DNA of 64,000 nucleotides from Carya illinoinensis (taxonomy: Eukaryota; Streptophyta; Magnoliopsida; Fagales; Juglandaceae), in assembly GCF_018687715.1 (NCBI RefSeq), contig NC_056755.1:18549001-18613000 (forward strand), in the 5' to 3' direction. Every line of letters starts with the position of its first letter. Within the stretch, counting starts at the first letter, position 1. Below the pieces are notes generated by a model. That model saw nothing but the letters and a program-made list of their open reading frames with translations, ran no database searches and was not told where the DNA came from. A program made the translations under genes and the position numbers. Below, one piece after another: positions 11,468 through 24,287 of the stretch.

Positions 11468-12239
11468 AAGTTCTGCCACTATGTGGAATAATGTCAATAA
11501 ACTAGCTAGTCAAAAACTTAAATATTGAACAAGAAAAACTAGCAATCATGATAAACTCAAAGATTTTTTTGAAAAATAAAAGAATATTTCTAAAAGTAAA
11601 AAGAGTTGAAAATTTTTCGAAAATTTAGATCAAGGTGTTTTGAAGATTTCTAAAAGAATTCTAGGTATAGATTGGTTTTGATCCTGTTTCTTGCAAGGAT
11701 AGTCGAAACACGACGGAAAAACCACCCAAGATAAGTCCAAACATGGGCCCATTATGTGTCCAATGAGGCTTAAGTGGAAACAAGCAACGTCGATCCATTA
11801 TAAAAAATAAGTCCAAACATGGGCCCAATCCACCAGAATAAGCAAGATCAGCAAGGCGGATACATTAAGAACCCCTAACACGCATAGTGGGTTCGGGCTC
11901 TTAGCCTTAGAGCATTAGCCATCCATCTAGGCATTGATTTAGGTAATTTCTGGCTAAAGATGTCACTTTTGCATGTTAGCCAATTTATATAAAAATCAAA
12001 CCCACTTTAGATTTTCCATCCTTCTCTCTATAATAGTAAAGTATTAATATTCTTATATATTCTTAAATTAAATAAAATTGATATCTTATATAGACAAATT
12101 TGTTGAAGAGAGAAAACAATGATTTTAAATTAATTTGACTAGAGCTAGAGTGACATACGAATATGTCATTCTTTTTTTTTTTACATAAATTAATCTCCCT
12201 TAAATAAAAGCCATTCTTTGTTCGCTTTCCCTACTCTAG
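11468..12239. other. intergenic, holds block alpha copy 1
   Basis: No gene seen. At about 11718-11880 the words AAGTCCAAACATGGGCCCA and AAGCAAGATCAGCAA match a diverged copy at about 15345-15400. The rest is AT-rich unique-looking sequence. Confidence 0.5.
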
Positions 12240-13028
12240 CGTAAGGGTGATAAATCGTGTTTGTTTTGTGTTAAGTTATGAATATTCAACTATATAGACT
12301 AACTCAAACTCAACCCGTTAAACTAAACATGTTAAACTTCTAAATCCTAACACAACCCATTTAGATAAAAGGTCATGTTCATGTTATATCAAGTCATGAA
12401 CATTCAATTATGTAGGTCAACTCAAACTTAACCCGTTAAACGAAACATGTCAAACTTTCAAATCCTAACTCAATCCATTTATATTAAGGGTTGTGTCTTG
12501 TCATCCGTTTTGACCCGTTAAATAATTAATTAAAAATGTGTTAATATAACACGACTCATTTAAACATATTTGTTTCATATAAAAGGGTTGAACTAAAATG
12601 CATAATTCGTTTGACCTGATTAACATAATTTCATATAAAAATTAAAATCTATATTTATTAATAACTACAATATCTTAAAGAATATATTATAATATTTTTT
12701 AAATTTTAACATATAATAAAACCAATATTACAAACTATACAATAACAAATATGAGTATAAGTCTAAAATTAAAATAAAAACAATAAAAATATAAGCATAC
12801 TAAGAAATATCAATATTACAACTTAATAATAATAAAATTTTAATTTTGAAATAAATTCTAAACCGATCAAAACAAATTGATTTCATGTTAAGCATGTTGA
12901 CCTGTTTATAAATCGTGTTTTCACGGGTCAACCCGTTTTGACCTGAATCCATTAACATCAAACCTAAATTCATTAATTTCATGTTGTGTTCTTATTAGGT
13001 TCACGAGTTGGGTGACATATTTTCACCC
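12240..13028. mobile_element. candidate TIR DNA element (MULE-like size and duplication)
   Basis: The 789-base segment is flanked by CTACTCTAG on both sides (12231-12239, 13029-13037), the 9-base size typical of Mutator-like elements. The ends are weakly inverted: GGGTGATAAAT near the left, and the complement of ATATTTTCACCC on the right. Inside, a unit of about 117 bases with ACTCAACCCGTTAAAC occurs twice (from about 12276 and 12393). No transposase is present. The right flank also occurs in the local duplication at 13800, so the flanking repeat could be coincidence. Confidence 0.4.
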
Positions 13029-13109
13029 CTACTCTAGAGTAGGGTAAAAGATGGTGATATCAACTGAATGTTCTTCTACTCATCATCCTTATGCTACACA
13101 CATCTGTTG

Positions 13110-13112
<3 letters not shown>

Positions 13113-13152
<40 letters not shown>
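13113..13152. repeat. GA microsatellite
   Basis: About 20 uninterrupted GA units. The matching place in the second block copy has only an A-rich stretch, so the array expanded after duplication or was lost there. Confidence 0.9.
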
Positions 13153-13159
<7 letters not shown>

Positions 13160-13229
13160 GTGATATAAAGATGATGAGTAAAATCGTTAATAGAAAATAG
13201 ACTAAAAGGTTGTGCATGGATGCCAATAC

Positions 13230-13421
13230 TAAGGGCTGGTTTAAATTCAGAGATGAGATGAGATGATTTTAGATAAAAGTTAAAAAAAATATTGTTAGAA
13301 TATTATTTTTTAACATTATTATTGTTTTGGAATATATTTTGAAAAAGTTGAATTGTTTATTATATTTTGTATGAGAATTTAAAAAAATTGTAATAATAAG
13401 ATAAAACGAAACACTTTCTTA
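13230..13421. mobile_element. MITE (GGGCTGGTTT family)
   Basis: Starts GGGCTGGTTTAAATTCAG, then GATGAGATGAGATGATTTTA, and ends near ATAAGATAAAACGAAACAC. It is absent at the matching place in block copy 2 (GCCAATACTAAGG...), so it inserted after the duplication. It resembles the longer copy at 48174-48500. No coding capacity. Confidence 0.6.
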
Positions 13422-13798
13422 ATCTAATACTTGAAACTTCAATTCTTTAAAAAGCAAAGAAAAAGGAAAAGGCAAATGTGAACTGAAGCAAAATTATTGT
13501 TTCAAGTAATGCAAGTTTTGTACAGATACTTTATTTAAAAAAAAAATGAAGATTGGATCTCACTAAAAGAACAAATTTTTATTATACTTTTTTACGGTGA
13601 GATTTATTATTTTATAAATGAATTGTGGGAAGCTTGTAAATTTGGAATTTGTATAAATTATTATTAAATAATTATGTGCTAAACTATCAGACAATGTGAG
13701 CAATTTTGTTATTGAAATAAGTCAAAAATATAAAATTCAAATTCGCTAATTTCATATTACGTTATTATTGAATTCACGGATTGTATGATATAATGTAA

Positions 13799-14330
13799 CC
13801 CCTACTCTAAAGTAGGGTAAAAAATGGTGATATAAGCTAAAAAAAAAAAATTATTCATTATCTTTCTACTATACATACTAATTAAGAAAAAAAATTAAAT
13901 AAATAAAAAAATATATGTGATATGAGAATGATGAGTATAATATTTTTAACAAAAGATAGACAAAAAGGTTGTGCACGGATGCCAATACTAAGGCCGAGCT
14001 AACATCCCTTTGCAAGCTTTAATGCTTTAAAGGTGCACACGTATCTTTGGACTCTTCAATGCTTTAAAGTTTAAAAAGCAAAGGAAAAATAAAAAAACAA
14101 ACGTGAACGCAAGCAAAATAATTATTTCTTTAATTAATGCAAGTTTTGCAAAGATACTTTATAAATAATAAAAGAAAAAAAAAAGATCTCACTAAAGGAG
14201 TGTTATACTTTTTATGATTACAAAAAAATTGTGGGAAGTTTGTATATTTGAAATTTATACAAATTATTATTAAAAAATTATGTTAAACCATCGAACAACG
14301 TTAGCAATTTTGTTATTAAAAATATTGTTT
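13799..14330. repeat. local duplication, block beta copy 2
   Basis: Starts CCCCTACTCTAAAGTAGGG and repeats the markers of copy 1 (GTGCACGGATGCCAATACTAA, AAAAAGCAAAGG, GATCTCACTAAAGG, AATTGTGGGAAG, GCAATTTTGTTATT). Many substitutions and small gaps separate the copies, so the duplication is old. A partial third copy is near 15700-15830 (GGAAGCTTCGATG, GGCAAATGTGAACACAAGCAA). Confidence 0.65.
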
Positions 14331-14504
14331 TTCATAATAATTTGTAATTTTCGACCACACATACTGATATAACAAGTTTTAATTAATTGCAAATTTAAGT
14401 GGTTGACATATAAAATTATTTAAAGTGTGATATTAATCTATGTACTAAGGAGATGTCAAAACCTAGAATGAAGAGTTGTATGAATCCAATAAATTGAATT
14501 CCAA

Positions 14505-15020
14505 AGGCACTTTAGCTATTGAAATAACAACTCTTAACAACTTTAATTACCCCATTTCTCCTTTCTCGACAAAAGGTATTTTGCTCTTTTTCATTTTTCT
14601 ATCATTTCCACTTTCAAAGTACAAAACAGCTCATGAAAAAGACAATCACCAATGAGAAAGATAATCACAACTCTATCATTCATGTTGAAGGCTTTTTTGT
14701 TTTTGTTTTTTTATGCTAAATCACAAAAGAAAAGGTTGATACAGATGACATTCTTTTATGATAATGATGTCATTTGTTCTCTAAGATTAAGACGTGAAAA
14801 AAAGAACAAACTACGTACTATGGTTCGTGCCAAAAGAAACCCACTAAAATAAACTTTCATTTAATTGGAAAACATTGAAAAGAAGAAGGAAAACATCTCC
14901 CCCTATACGCAACTTGACATAATACGTGCTGATAATTAACATGAGTATCCAAGTCTAAATCCCCAACAATTCTTGCCTTCTAGGGTTAGTGAAATGCCAT
15001 TGTTCTTCCTCCTCGACCAT
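14505..15020. repeat. local duplication, block gamma copy 1
   Basis: Runs from TTTAGCTATTGAAATAAC to TTCTTGCCTTCTAGGGTTAG and GAAATGCCATTGTTCTTCCTC. The whole stretch recurs at 16076-16590. The 66-codon open frame at 14652-14852 and its relative at 16137-16427 share LRTxxVxAxxRNPL-like wording only because the DNA is duplicated; they differ in length and frame and look non-coding. Confidence 0.65.
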
Positions 15021-16075
15021 AAATATTGAGATCCACTTCAAACAAAAGCCCATAAAGCCTGAATAATGATTGCAAATAACAATATTAAACTCAAAATTTA
15101 CAAAAACTAAAATAAATATCCTAAAAGTAAATAAAAATTAATATTTTTCCAAATTTTAGATAGAAAATGCCAAAATTGTATTTTTTTTTTTTTTCATTTT
15201 GGACAGGAACTAAAAATATGTATTGAATAAGTTGATGTTTTACTGCCATTATCCTAATTTATCCTACCCTTCTAATTATTTTGTAGATTATATATTTTTT
15301 TGTTATGCCCCCAATCAGGCCTAAGTACTGGAAACGAGCAACGACCTTAAAGGTGATAAGTCCAAACATGGCCCCAACCGAGTAGGAAAGATCGGCAACA
15401 TGACATATTGGGTGAGGCCAGTGTGCCGTCCAGCTTTGACTATTGGGTAGAGTGTTTTCATTAGTACAAATTTTATTTTTTATTTTTTGTTTCCCTTTTT
15501 TTTTAATATATTTTTAACATATTTAAATATTTTTAAAAAATAAAATAAGATATCGATATATTAAAAATCACTTCCTTAATCATGCATTAATAAAAGAAAA
15601 AAAATTAAATATATGAACGGTTAAAATGAATAGGCAAACTCATAACTATTTTTCTAATATAATATCCAGCCTACACAAGCTAAAAAATAAAAAAAAAAAA
15701 AAATTGTCATAAAAGGGGCACATGCAGCCTGCAGGTATCTTGGAAGCTTCGATGAGTTAAAAACCAAAAGAAGAAAGGCAAATGTGAACACAAGCAAGAT
15801 ATTAATAAAGATAAAGGTTTTCATCTAGAGAAGGAACTTAACAACCACAGATCTTGACACAATTAATGGAGAAGGAAAATGTGTGTTTAACGTGATAGTT
15901 TTTAATACGAGAAATGTTGTTTTTTTTTTCAATATTAAAATTTTACGTATTTTTAATTAAATCTATCAGTGTAAGACATTTTGAGTAACTGTTCATTTAA
16001 ATGATTGGCATATGAAATTATTTAATATACCATATCAACAAATGTAACAGGAAATATTAGAGAAAATTGGATTCC
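15021..16075. other. intergenic, holds block alpha copy 2 and part of block beta
   Basis: No gene. About 15310-15430 resembles 11718-11880 (AAGTCCAAACATGG, GGAAACGAGCAACG). About 15690-15830 is a partial block beta. The remainder is AT-rich with A and T runs. Confidence 0.5.
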
Positions 16076-16590
16076 AAACGTTTAGCTATTGAAATAACAA
16101 TTCTATCAACTTTAGCGCCCCCCCTTTTTCCCAAAGGTGTTGTCGTTTGTCATTTTTCTATCTTGCTTTTGCCACCTTCCAAGTATTCAACAGCTAATGA
16201 AAAAGATAATCACCAACGACAATGAAATGCTCTTCTTTTATGCTAGTCAGCAAAAACAAAAAAGAAAAAAACAAGTTAAAAAAGATGACGTTCTTTTAAG
16301 AAGATTAAGACGTGAAACAACCAACAAGCTACGTACCATATTGGTTCATGCATGCCAAAGAAACCCACTATCATTAACTTTCATATATATATATATATAT
16401 ATATTTCATTTATGTGTAAAATATTGAAAAGAAAAAGGAAAAATCTTCCCCTTTATTCACTTTGACATAATGCGTGCGTTTATGTACCACAAGCTAGCCA
16501 ATTATTCTGACTATCAGAGCCCAAATCCCCAATAATTCTTGCCTTCTAGGGTTACTGAAATGTCATTGATCTTCCTCATCAACCAACCTA
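16076..16590. repeat. local duplication, block gamma copy 2
   Basis: Matches 14505-15020 in order: GCTATTGAAATAACAATTC, CAGCTAATGAAAAAGATAA, AAGAAGATTAAGACGTGAAA, AAGAAACCCACTA, TTGACATAATGCGTGC, and TTCTTGCCTTCTAGGGTTAC. An AT microsatellite (about 16384-16405) lies in this copy only. Confidence 0.65.
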
Positions 16591-18444
16591 GTTAAAAGAG
16601 GAACAAATATTCCAAATCTAAACCCTACTATTAGTTAGGGGTGTGCAACCGAGTCAGATTTTTTTTTTTTTAATTCGGTTTGAAACTCAAAAATTCGGGT
16701 GAATTTGGACAGTTATCCATTTGAGTTGAATCTAGGCTGGTAAGATAAAATCAAATCTAGTATGAACTTGGTTACAGATCCGATTATTTAATCGGTTATC
16801 CATAACCAATTCTCTCACCTTTTTTACAAACTATATTAAGATCGATAGAATATCCATATATAATGAGTACTGTGATTGAAATATTGCATGGGAACGGCAC
16901 AAGTGGCATGCGACTTGAGAAAATGATAGGTCGTAAAACATGGAAAATGATTCACATACAACCCTAGCCTTTACAGTTTAAACAATCTCGGTTTGTTTTA
17001 AATTGGAAATATTTTTATAAAATAACTTATAAAAGTAACAACGTTTTATAAAAATATCATTAATTTAAAATAGTGGAATAAAAAATCGTAAAAATAATTG
17101 TATTTAAATTTTGTAGATCAATAAATGCACATGATAAAATAAAATAAAATAAAATAATCTTGACATGCAACAAATATATATCAGGTACAGTTTCAACAGT
17201 AGCAATAAATTACAAGTCTGACATTACTGCCAGATAAATTTTAAAATGATTAAAATAATATAGAATTATCAAATGGGACTAAAAGCTCATGGATGGAGGA
17301 CCCCGACGCAGATTAAATAAAACAAACAAAGACCGGAGAATTCAACAACCATGAAATTGGGAGACCCTGAGTGGTTGGCCGGTGGCCTTCTAATTGACGT
17401 CAAACACTTTTAGCAAACACTTTTACGTATTCTATTTATAATTATTTTTATATATTTTTGATATATTTTATTAATATACTTGGCTATATCACTTATTTTT
17501 AATATAAAATAACGTAATCAATTAGAATGTACAAAGAATATATAAAAATGACTATATATAACCACTAATATTGACACTTCAACTCTAATATATTATAATG
17601 TTTTCGATCTATTAAAATACCCACCACTATTATTAATGATACTTCAAGTCGTATGCAGCTTTCACCTAAAACACCTAGAATTCAACATTGAAGAGGAATA
17701 TCTCAAAGATGTCACATATAAATTTGACATGGAAATGCATCCGTATTATGGAAAAGAACATTATAATATATTAGAGTTGAAGTGTCAATATTAGCATTAG
17801 AGGCCGGTAGGTTCAAATTAATGTCTATTTTTTTTAAAATAAGATTCAATAATTTTGACCTACCATGTTGTTCATCCTAAGTTTTCAAAGTGAAAAATTA
17901 AAGAAAATGACATATCATGATTAATAACTCACGAGTTCTGTTATATAAAGTCATTTTTACGTATTTATTATAAATTTTACTAATGTGATTAATAAAAGTA
18001 TTTATTTATAATATTAAAAAAATAATACAGTCAATCACATTAATAAAATACGTAAAAAATATACAAAAACAACTAAAAAATTACTTCTTTACCTCCCCTT
18101 AGAAAAGTATGCCTATTTTTTTAAATCTATTATTAAAAATAATTAGGTATATTTTGTTCTAATTTTGTAAGTCTAAACTCCTGAGGAGAGAATTCTATTC
18201 TGTATTTTTATTAAAAAAAAGAATTAAAATTTCAGAAAGCCAAAAAGCAATATTGAAACACGTGAGGCAGGAGACTTTTCGGGAGACTTACTGTTACCTA
18301 GCTGCTAGACAAGTCAAAGAGCGTGTACGTGGCTGTTTCATCCTACTTTTCTCTTTTTTCTCCTTTTTTTTAAGCACATTTTAAAAAAAATGCAAAACAT
18401 TTTTTTTTTTTTTTTTTATGAGAGAGCAGCTCTGTCCTATCAAT
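16591..18444. other. intergenic, no gene seen
   Basis: AT-rich. At 16637-16800 there is sequence resembling a common dispersed plant repeat (AGGGGTGTGCAACCGAGTC with TTCGGTT words). No open frame with a recognisable domain. Confidence 0.5.
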
Positions 18445-18773
18445 GCGTTTGAATATTAAGTTGAGATAAATTAAACTAAGTTTCTTTTTTATAAATAATA
18501 ATGAGTTAAATTGATATAATGAGTTATGTAAAATATATTTAAAATGAGTTTAAATATTAAAATGAATTTAATATTATTTATAAAAAATTAAAAAATGTTG
18601 TAGGCCATATCTATAAAGATATATTATGTTGAAAAAAATTGTGAGTATAATGTGTAAAAAAAATTTGAGTTAAAATATATTTAGTAATTTAAAAGTGAGA
18701 TGTTTGAATGTTAGACTTAACTTAAAATTAGATTAAGCTGAGTTCAACTAAATTGAATTCAACATCCAAACTT
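18445..18773. mobile_element. MITE-like repeat, family B
   Basis: The ends are imperfect inverted repeats: GTTTGAATATTAAGTTGAGAT on the left, and on the right the complement reads GTTTGGATGTTGAATTCAATT. The interior is AT-rich and non-coding. Related sequences with the same internal words (TTTAAATATTAA, TTTATAAATATTA) lie at about 19888-20178 and 26802-27085. Confidence 0.5.
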
Positions 18774-21583
18774 GGCCAACTTGTCTATGCACATAACCTT
18801 GTATCGTGTATGGAATAATGTTATATATATATCATGATTAAAAAGGTGAGGCCGAAAATGTTGGAGAATATAATTTAATTATTAAACTCCCTATTGTCTA
18901 TCGGCCTAAATTTTAGCGATATTTTTTTATTTTTTGCAAATAAATTTTAGCGATATTGAGATGACTGATATCGGAGTAATAATATTAAATTCTAAATTTC
19001 AGTCTACTCTATCTTCAAATTATAATGTCAATTTGTTTTTCTAAGAAGTGGTTAATCATCATTCATGTGCTATTACTTAGTCTCATATGTAAAAAAAAAA
19101 TAAAAAACATAATTAAAATTTTAACATAAGTGGAAATTTAATCAAAAAATAATTATTTGCTTACGATCGAGCTTTTTATCCGATCAGTTTATTCATTTCA
19201 TGGTATTCGAATGACACGAATCATCCCTATAAATCAAACCAAACCTAACCTATATAATTGAAATAGTTATTCAACTTGAAAATCGGTGCGACACCCTTTC
19301 CTGGCCTCTTTATTTCCACGTCTTGTTATGAGGGAATGAATGATGCCAATTCTGCTCGATTCCTTCTTGATCAACTACGAGGACTTCAGCAGTGACGTCT
19401 CAGGACTGCTTCAAAATTACTTGGTTGCTTTTCCATATCTTGTATATATTAACCTCTTGAATGTTAGATATAAATTTTAAATATATAGATTTTATATAAA
19501 AATTTTGTTAAAAAATAGATCTTATTAATAGAAAAATGATTTTTTAATATATTTTTTTAAGTATAATCTGTTTTTATAAAAATTTGAATGAGATTATCCA
19601 TCTACCCTCTTTTTCTAGGTAGATTCCCATGCATGCAGCAAGCCAATGTGGCCGCCCGCCACCCTCTTGAATCTTCACCAACTTGTCAATGGAAAGACGT
19701 CAGTCAAGGGAAAAAAAGTGATGGAGACATTTGCCTCGTGACGATGATCGATTGCAGCTTTATAGTGGCCGCTCGATCTGTTTTGATGACCAAATCATAG
19801 TGTACCGCTCGCTTTGAAATTCACCATTTACTAAGCAAAGTACAAACATCACGTGAACGACTTTTATGCAACTATTTATGCAATTATTTTTATGTGAGTT
19901 TTGAATTGAGTTTAAATAAGCTGAATTTTTTATAAATATTAATAAATTTAAATAATAAAATGAATTTTATGATATTTATGTAAGATATATTTAAATATTA
20001 AGATATTTATAGATATATTTATCAAAAATTAAAAAAGATTATAAATCTTGTATGTAAAGAAATTTTTAATTTAGATGAATTTAATAATTTAATAATTAAG
20101 TATTTAGATATTAAACATAATTTAAAATTAAATCGAAATAAATTAATTTTAATTGAGTCTAATTTCATTTAGACATTACGAAAGTAGGTATTCGGTGATC
20201 CTTCTTTAAGTATGTTTCTTTTCTTTTCATTTTGGTGGTATATAAATCAATATTTTAAATTATGTTTATATCATCATATCATTTCGGGTTAAGTAATAAA
20301 ATAAATATTTCAACACTTTTGGAATAGTGTTTTGGATTTTATATATATATATATATATATGAAGAATGGAATATTTTTAAAAGAATATACATTAAAAACG
20401 TCACAAAAATGTAGAGATATTAGTGTCTAAAAATAATAATAAAAAAATCAGAAACTTGAATTGAGACAAAAAATAAATAAATAAAAGGAGCCGCGTGAGA
20501 AATCATTACAAATAATGAGATTTAGAAAAAAAATTAAATTATATAATTCCTTATAGATTTTAAAATTACATAAACGTTATGTAGATTTGAAATTTATAAA
20601 AATGTTATCCAAACTTAAAAAATTGGCGTTAAAACAATTCGGAATTGGCGGAAAGGGCTTGGAACAAACCAAAATGAAATGAAATTCAGAACGAAACATA
20701 ATCATGTTGTATAGTTTATCGGTACTCTACCGAAGTGGAAAATTTCAACATTTTCAATGAAAACGGAACGAAATTCAAAACTATAATATATATTGTATAC
20801 CATATTTCCGTACACTTGGAAGAATACTTTCTTCATAACAAAGCTATATGCTATATTCTCGCGTTGATTTTATATTGTTATAATAAGGTGTTATTATTCA
20901 TTAATCTTGAAATTCTATTTCCTAAAAAAAGAAAAAAGAAAAGGAGGAGTCAATAATTACAGTCAAAAGTAATGATATACATATAAAATGAGTTTATGTA
21001 AATTATAAGCAAGTAGTAGTTGTGAGGATTGGCCTCCAACATGTGATTCATTTGTGAGAGCAAGGTCTTAGCTATCTATTATTAGTTCAAAGTGAAGTTA
21101 GACACGTAAATGACGAAAACAACACCCATCATTCGATCTGTTATGACATGAACCGCATGAAAATACGATCCGAATTATAAACAATGTAGTCATGAATGTT
21201 GTGTTGAATCCGCCGCTGAGCCACGTTTCTTCTACAGAATAGCCTTTAATTTCGACTCAGAAGATAACTCCAAAGACAATAAAAGCCGACCAAGAAATAT
21301 AGAAGATCAGCATCACCAAAATGAGAAAACTAATGCGCCACGAACTCCACAAGTGAGAAACGTAACGCGATTACAGCTATTATATTTTAAATTTCAAGTT
21401 CTACATAAATAACATTAATTTAAAGTAGTGCTCACAAAAGTATTGTAAAAAGATTCTTCTCTTACATATAGCCGTAGTTGTGAAAAATAATAATAATTAC
21501 ATACAATCACAGCCCTGGAAATTAAATATCCATCATCTCGAAAACTCATAATCTTTTTAACGGTGTACAATAGGAACAGAGAT
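18774..21583. other. intergenic, includes a family B repeat
   Basis: AT-rich DNA downstream of the RING gene. A degraded family B copy lies at about 19888-20178 (TTTTGAATTGAGTTTAAATA start). An AT microsatellite is at about 20341-20360. The open frames at 19588-19800 and 20735-20956 have no recognisable domain, and I do not call them genes. Confidence 0.5.
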
Positions 21584-22330
21584 TCAGAACGAAAGAAGAC
21601 ACAAGATGGAGAAACAGAAGAGGAAAAAACAGATTCTGTTGAGCGACTTAGAAGCCTGCATTACACGCCGTCTGACTCTTGGACTGCTGCTCCCTGAAAG
21701 ATGGTATGAATTTGGATATGTATATACATTTGTTAGGGTGTTTTTAAACACCCTTGCATACACCATTTCTCCAAACACACCTGCATCGGCTGGGCTGAGC
21801 ATCGAAATAGTATTGTAATGGCCTGAGTTGGGGTGGTATTGTTGTGCTTGATACGAATAATTTTCCTGGGAAAATTGCTGAGCTTGGTATGTGCCAGTTG
21901 ATCTTGGTGTGTCAAACCCACTGGGAGGACCAAGAGGTCTTCGAGGTATGACTATCCCAAGACTAGGGGCTTTGCCTTTAGAACGTTTTGTAGTTTGGCC
22001 CTTGCCATAGAGTGGGACTAGGGATGTTTGGGAAATCTCAGCTTTGCATACAGGGCATTGTTGCTGTTGCTGCTGTTGGTCTTCACAACATTCGCTCTGG
22101 AAATGAAGCCATTTGTAAATGCAGGGCCAGCAGTACAGGTGACCACAGAGTGTCACCACTGGATCTTGCACAGTCTCTAGACAGATGTTGCAATCAAAGC
22201 CATCCGAGGTATTATTTTCAGCATATGCGAGTGCATCAGAGACAGACTTCCACTTCTCGAGGGAAGGCTTATCCTCTCCAAATGAGTCATTTTGAGACAA
22301 GGCCTCCTCAAAGTACTGCTCTGGAGCCAT
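21584..22330 (-). CDS. RMA1: RMA-type membrane-anchored RING E3 ubiquitin ligase
   Basis: A 248-residue protein with a C3HC4 RING at residues 47-95: C47-x2-C50-x11-C62-x-H64-x2-C67-x2-C70, then C92-x2-C95 after a poly-Gln stretch. The core LCGHLYCWPCIYKWLH is typical of plant RMA ligases, as are the VPLYGKG motif after the RING and the C-terminal SSPRVRRRVMQASKSL before a hydrophobic tail (about 229-248). In this family the tail anchors the ligase in the ER membrane, where it ubiquitinates client membrane proteins for degradation. Length fits the family (about 240-250 residues). The start at 22330 is the first ATG after a clear 3' splice site at 22370-22371 and heads the conserved N-terminus. 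The ORF is unbroken. The paralogue (RMA1, RMA2 or RMA3) is not settled. Confidence 0.93.
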   Translation of the reverse strand: MAPEQYFEEALSQNDSFGEDKPSLEKWKSVSDALAYAENNTSDGFDCNICLETVQDPVVTLCGHLYCWPCIYKWLHFQSECCEDQQQQQQQCPVCKAEISQTSLVPLYGKGQTTKRSKGKAPSLGIVIPRRPLGPPSGFDTPRSTGTYQAQQFSQENYSYQAQQYHPNSGHYNTISMLSPADAGVFGEMVYARVFKNTLTNVYTYPNSYHLSGSSSPRVRRRVMQASKSLNRICFFLFCFSILCLLSF

Positions 22331-22369
22331 TTATCTGTCTATGAATATGTTTTCCTTTGATTTCTAAAT

Positions 22370-24287
22370 CTGAGAACAAAAGGAAAAAGAAAAACACGGT
22401 TAGTAAGGATGCAAAGAGACAGAGAGCTTGACACGAGATATAGCTCAGCAGCCAAACACAACTCAGACAGGCCAAAGGGAAAAAAGAAACATAGGATTCC
22501 ATTCACCCAAAGGGCAAATTAGAATAAATAATAAATAACCAGGGTCCCTCTTTAATAATCGAAGTAGACTTTTACATGTGACGATAAGTGGCATAGTATT
22601 AGCGATTGAGACATAAATAATTATCGCCGCTGGTCCTTCTAGAAACCCATTTCATATTTGCTATTTCTATTCCAATCTCATTCCTATGTCAGCATATAAA
22701 TCATAAAAGATATTAAACAACTTCAGGAAATTGAATCGAAATTACTTTCTAGAAAGATTCAGACTTGATTCAGTAAAACTTTAAATCCGAAATATAAAAG
22801 TATTTGGATTATTAAAAAACCATATCCAGAAGCCCGATGCAGTGTTAATCAACTTCTAAAAACATCAAAATATCCCAACACCATCACAAAACAGAAGAAC
22901 AAAAAATCATCTTCTTCTTATGTTCTTTTCTGTGGTAAATTAAGAACATGGCAATTGTTGGCAGGTAGGAAATGGGTGAACAAAAGCTCATCTTACATCT
23001 TCACGAAAGCTTCCCACATAAAACTAAATTGCTTAACATCTAACTGCTTACCCCAATTCAAGTTTCAAAGGCCTGAGATCTTTAACACCTTGTCTATCCC
23101 TAATAAAGATCTGGTTTTTAAGGTGACTCAGAAAGAGAGGGATAACCAACATAATCATCGACGTTTTAACATCTATCTCAGAACGAATTAGCAAAGCAGG
23201 CAACATAAAAACTCAAGATTATATTATGTTTCAAACATCTTCCATTATAATCATGTGTTTAAAAGTAATAACCTTAGACAATCAATAGAAAATATAATAT
23301 TAATAGGATAAGATCCAAAACTCCTTAACTATGCACTAAAAAGAAAGACAAATAGCTTCCTGATGACCCAATTAAGAATACAAGGCATAAGGATTAGATT
23401 TGAATCCCGCTTAATTATTTTGCGAAGCAAATAGATCCTCAAGAAGCGAATCATAAACTTCAAAAAGTGCCTTATCTCGATGCCCATAATTTTTATTCAG
23501 AATTAAGGAGACAGATGACACAAACAACATGGAACCAACATAAAAGCATCAAACTCCCATCGATGAAATACAATAAGGAAGAGCCGACCCACAAATAAAA
23601 ATGAGTTTTAACAGTTCTAAAACTGCATCTAAACTCTCCTTGGAAATAGACAATAGGGTAAGCAACATTCGTCTTCAAGCAGACACGAGCTTCGAGCAAG
23701 CTGTTTTTGTTTTTTTTTTAAAAGAACGGTATTTGATCGAGATGGATGAAAAAGGCAGAAATTTCACCCATTTTTTAAGTCAAATGAGCTCCTTAAAAGC
23801 ATCGACAATAAAACGAAAGATTCAAGTAAGAGACAGAGGAAGCAGAAAACGACACAGACCCAGGTAGCGAATTCTGGGTTCCTTTTGCCAAACCCAATAA
23901 AAACCCAGGTCCCTTTTGCTTAAACCGAATCTATACAAATTTCCAGGGAAATGAAAAGTCGCAGTCTACTAAATTTCGCGTCTTAAGAGACTGATTTTTC
24001 TCTTTTTGTTTTTTATTGTCTTTCAAGAGCCTGCTTGTTGGAGTCTATTATAACAGACAAGCAAGCAAGTTGGAGTCTTTGATCTCCGACCAAATATTTC
24101 TTCAGAAGAGTTTCCATCGAAACAGAGATAGAGAGAGCCATCTCAAAGGATTCCAGAGACGGATCCGAGCTCGTTAGACCCTTGTAACATACATACACTG
24201 ATGCACAGACACAGACGTGCGTATATGTTTGTACTGTGAGACTCTTACGCAAAGATGGAAGAGAGAGAAAGAGATTGGGAAACGTAC
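22370..24287 (-). other. predicted 5' UTR intron of the RMA gene
   Basis: On the minus strand a donor G|GTACGT lies at 24288/24287, and a pyrimidine-rich acceptor TTTTGTTCTCAG ends at 22370, 40 bases before the ATG. The removed 1.9 kb has no sustained coding. Short open frames inside (22955-23191, 23601-23867) are not supported. A 5' UTR intron would join the TATA-proximal leader to the coding exon. Inferred from splice signals only. Confidence 0.6.

Larger units (their letters stand above)
13029..13798. repeat. local duplication, block beta copy 1
   Basis: Starts CTACTCTAGAGTAGGG and includes GGTTGTGCATGGATGCCAA, AAAAAGCAAAG, GATCTCACTAAA, AATTGTGGGAAG and GCAATTTTGTTATT. The same words in the same order occur from 13802. 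This copy alone carries the MITE at 13230-13421 and a long GA microsatellite. The last 65 bases resemble the right end of the 12240-13028 element, which suggests that end was included in the duplication. Confidence 0.65.

Noticed and set aside
14652..16427. Two related small proteins (14652-14852 and 16137-16427)
   Set aside because: The similarity comes from the gamma block duplication. Starts, lengths and indels do not preserve a frame, so selection on protein is unlikely.
19588..19800. 70-codon open frame with a more balanced composition
   Set aside because: No domain, no splice context and no homologue recognised; a single short frame in intergenic DNA.
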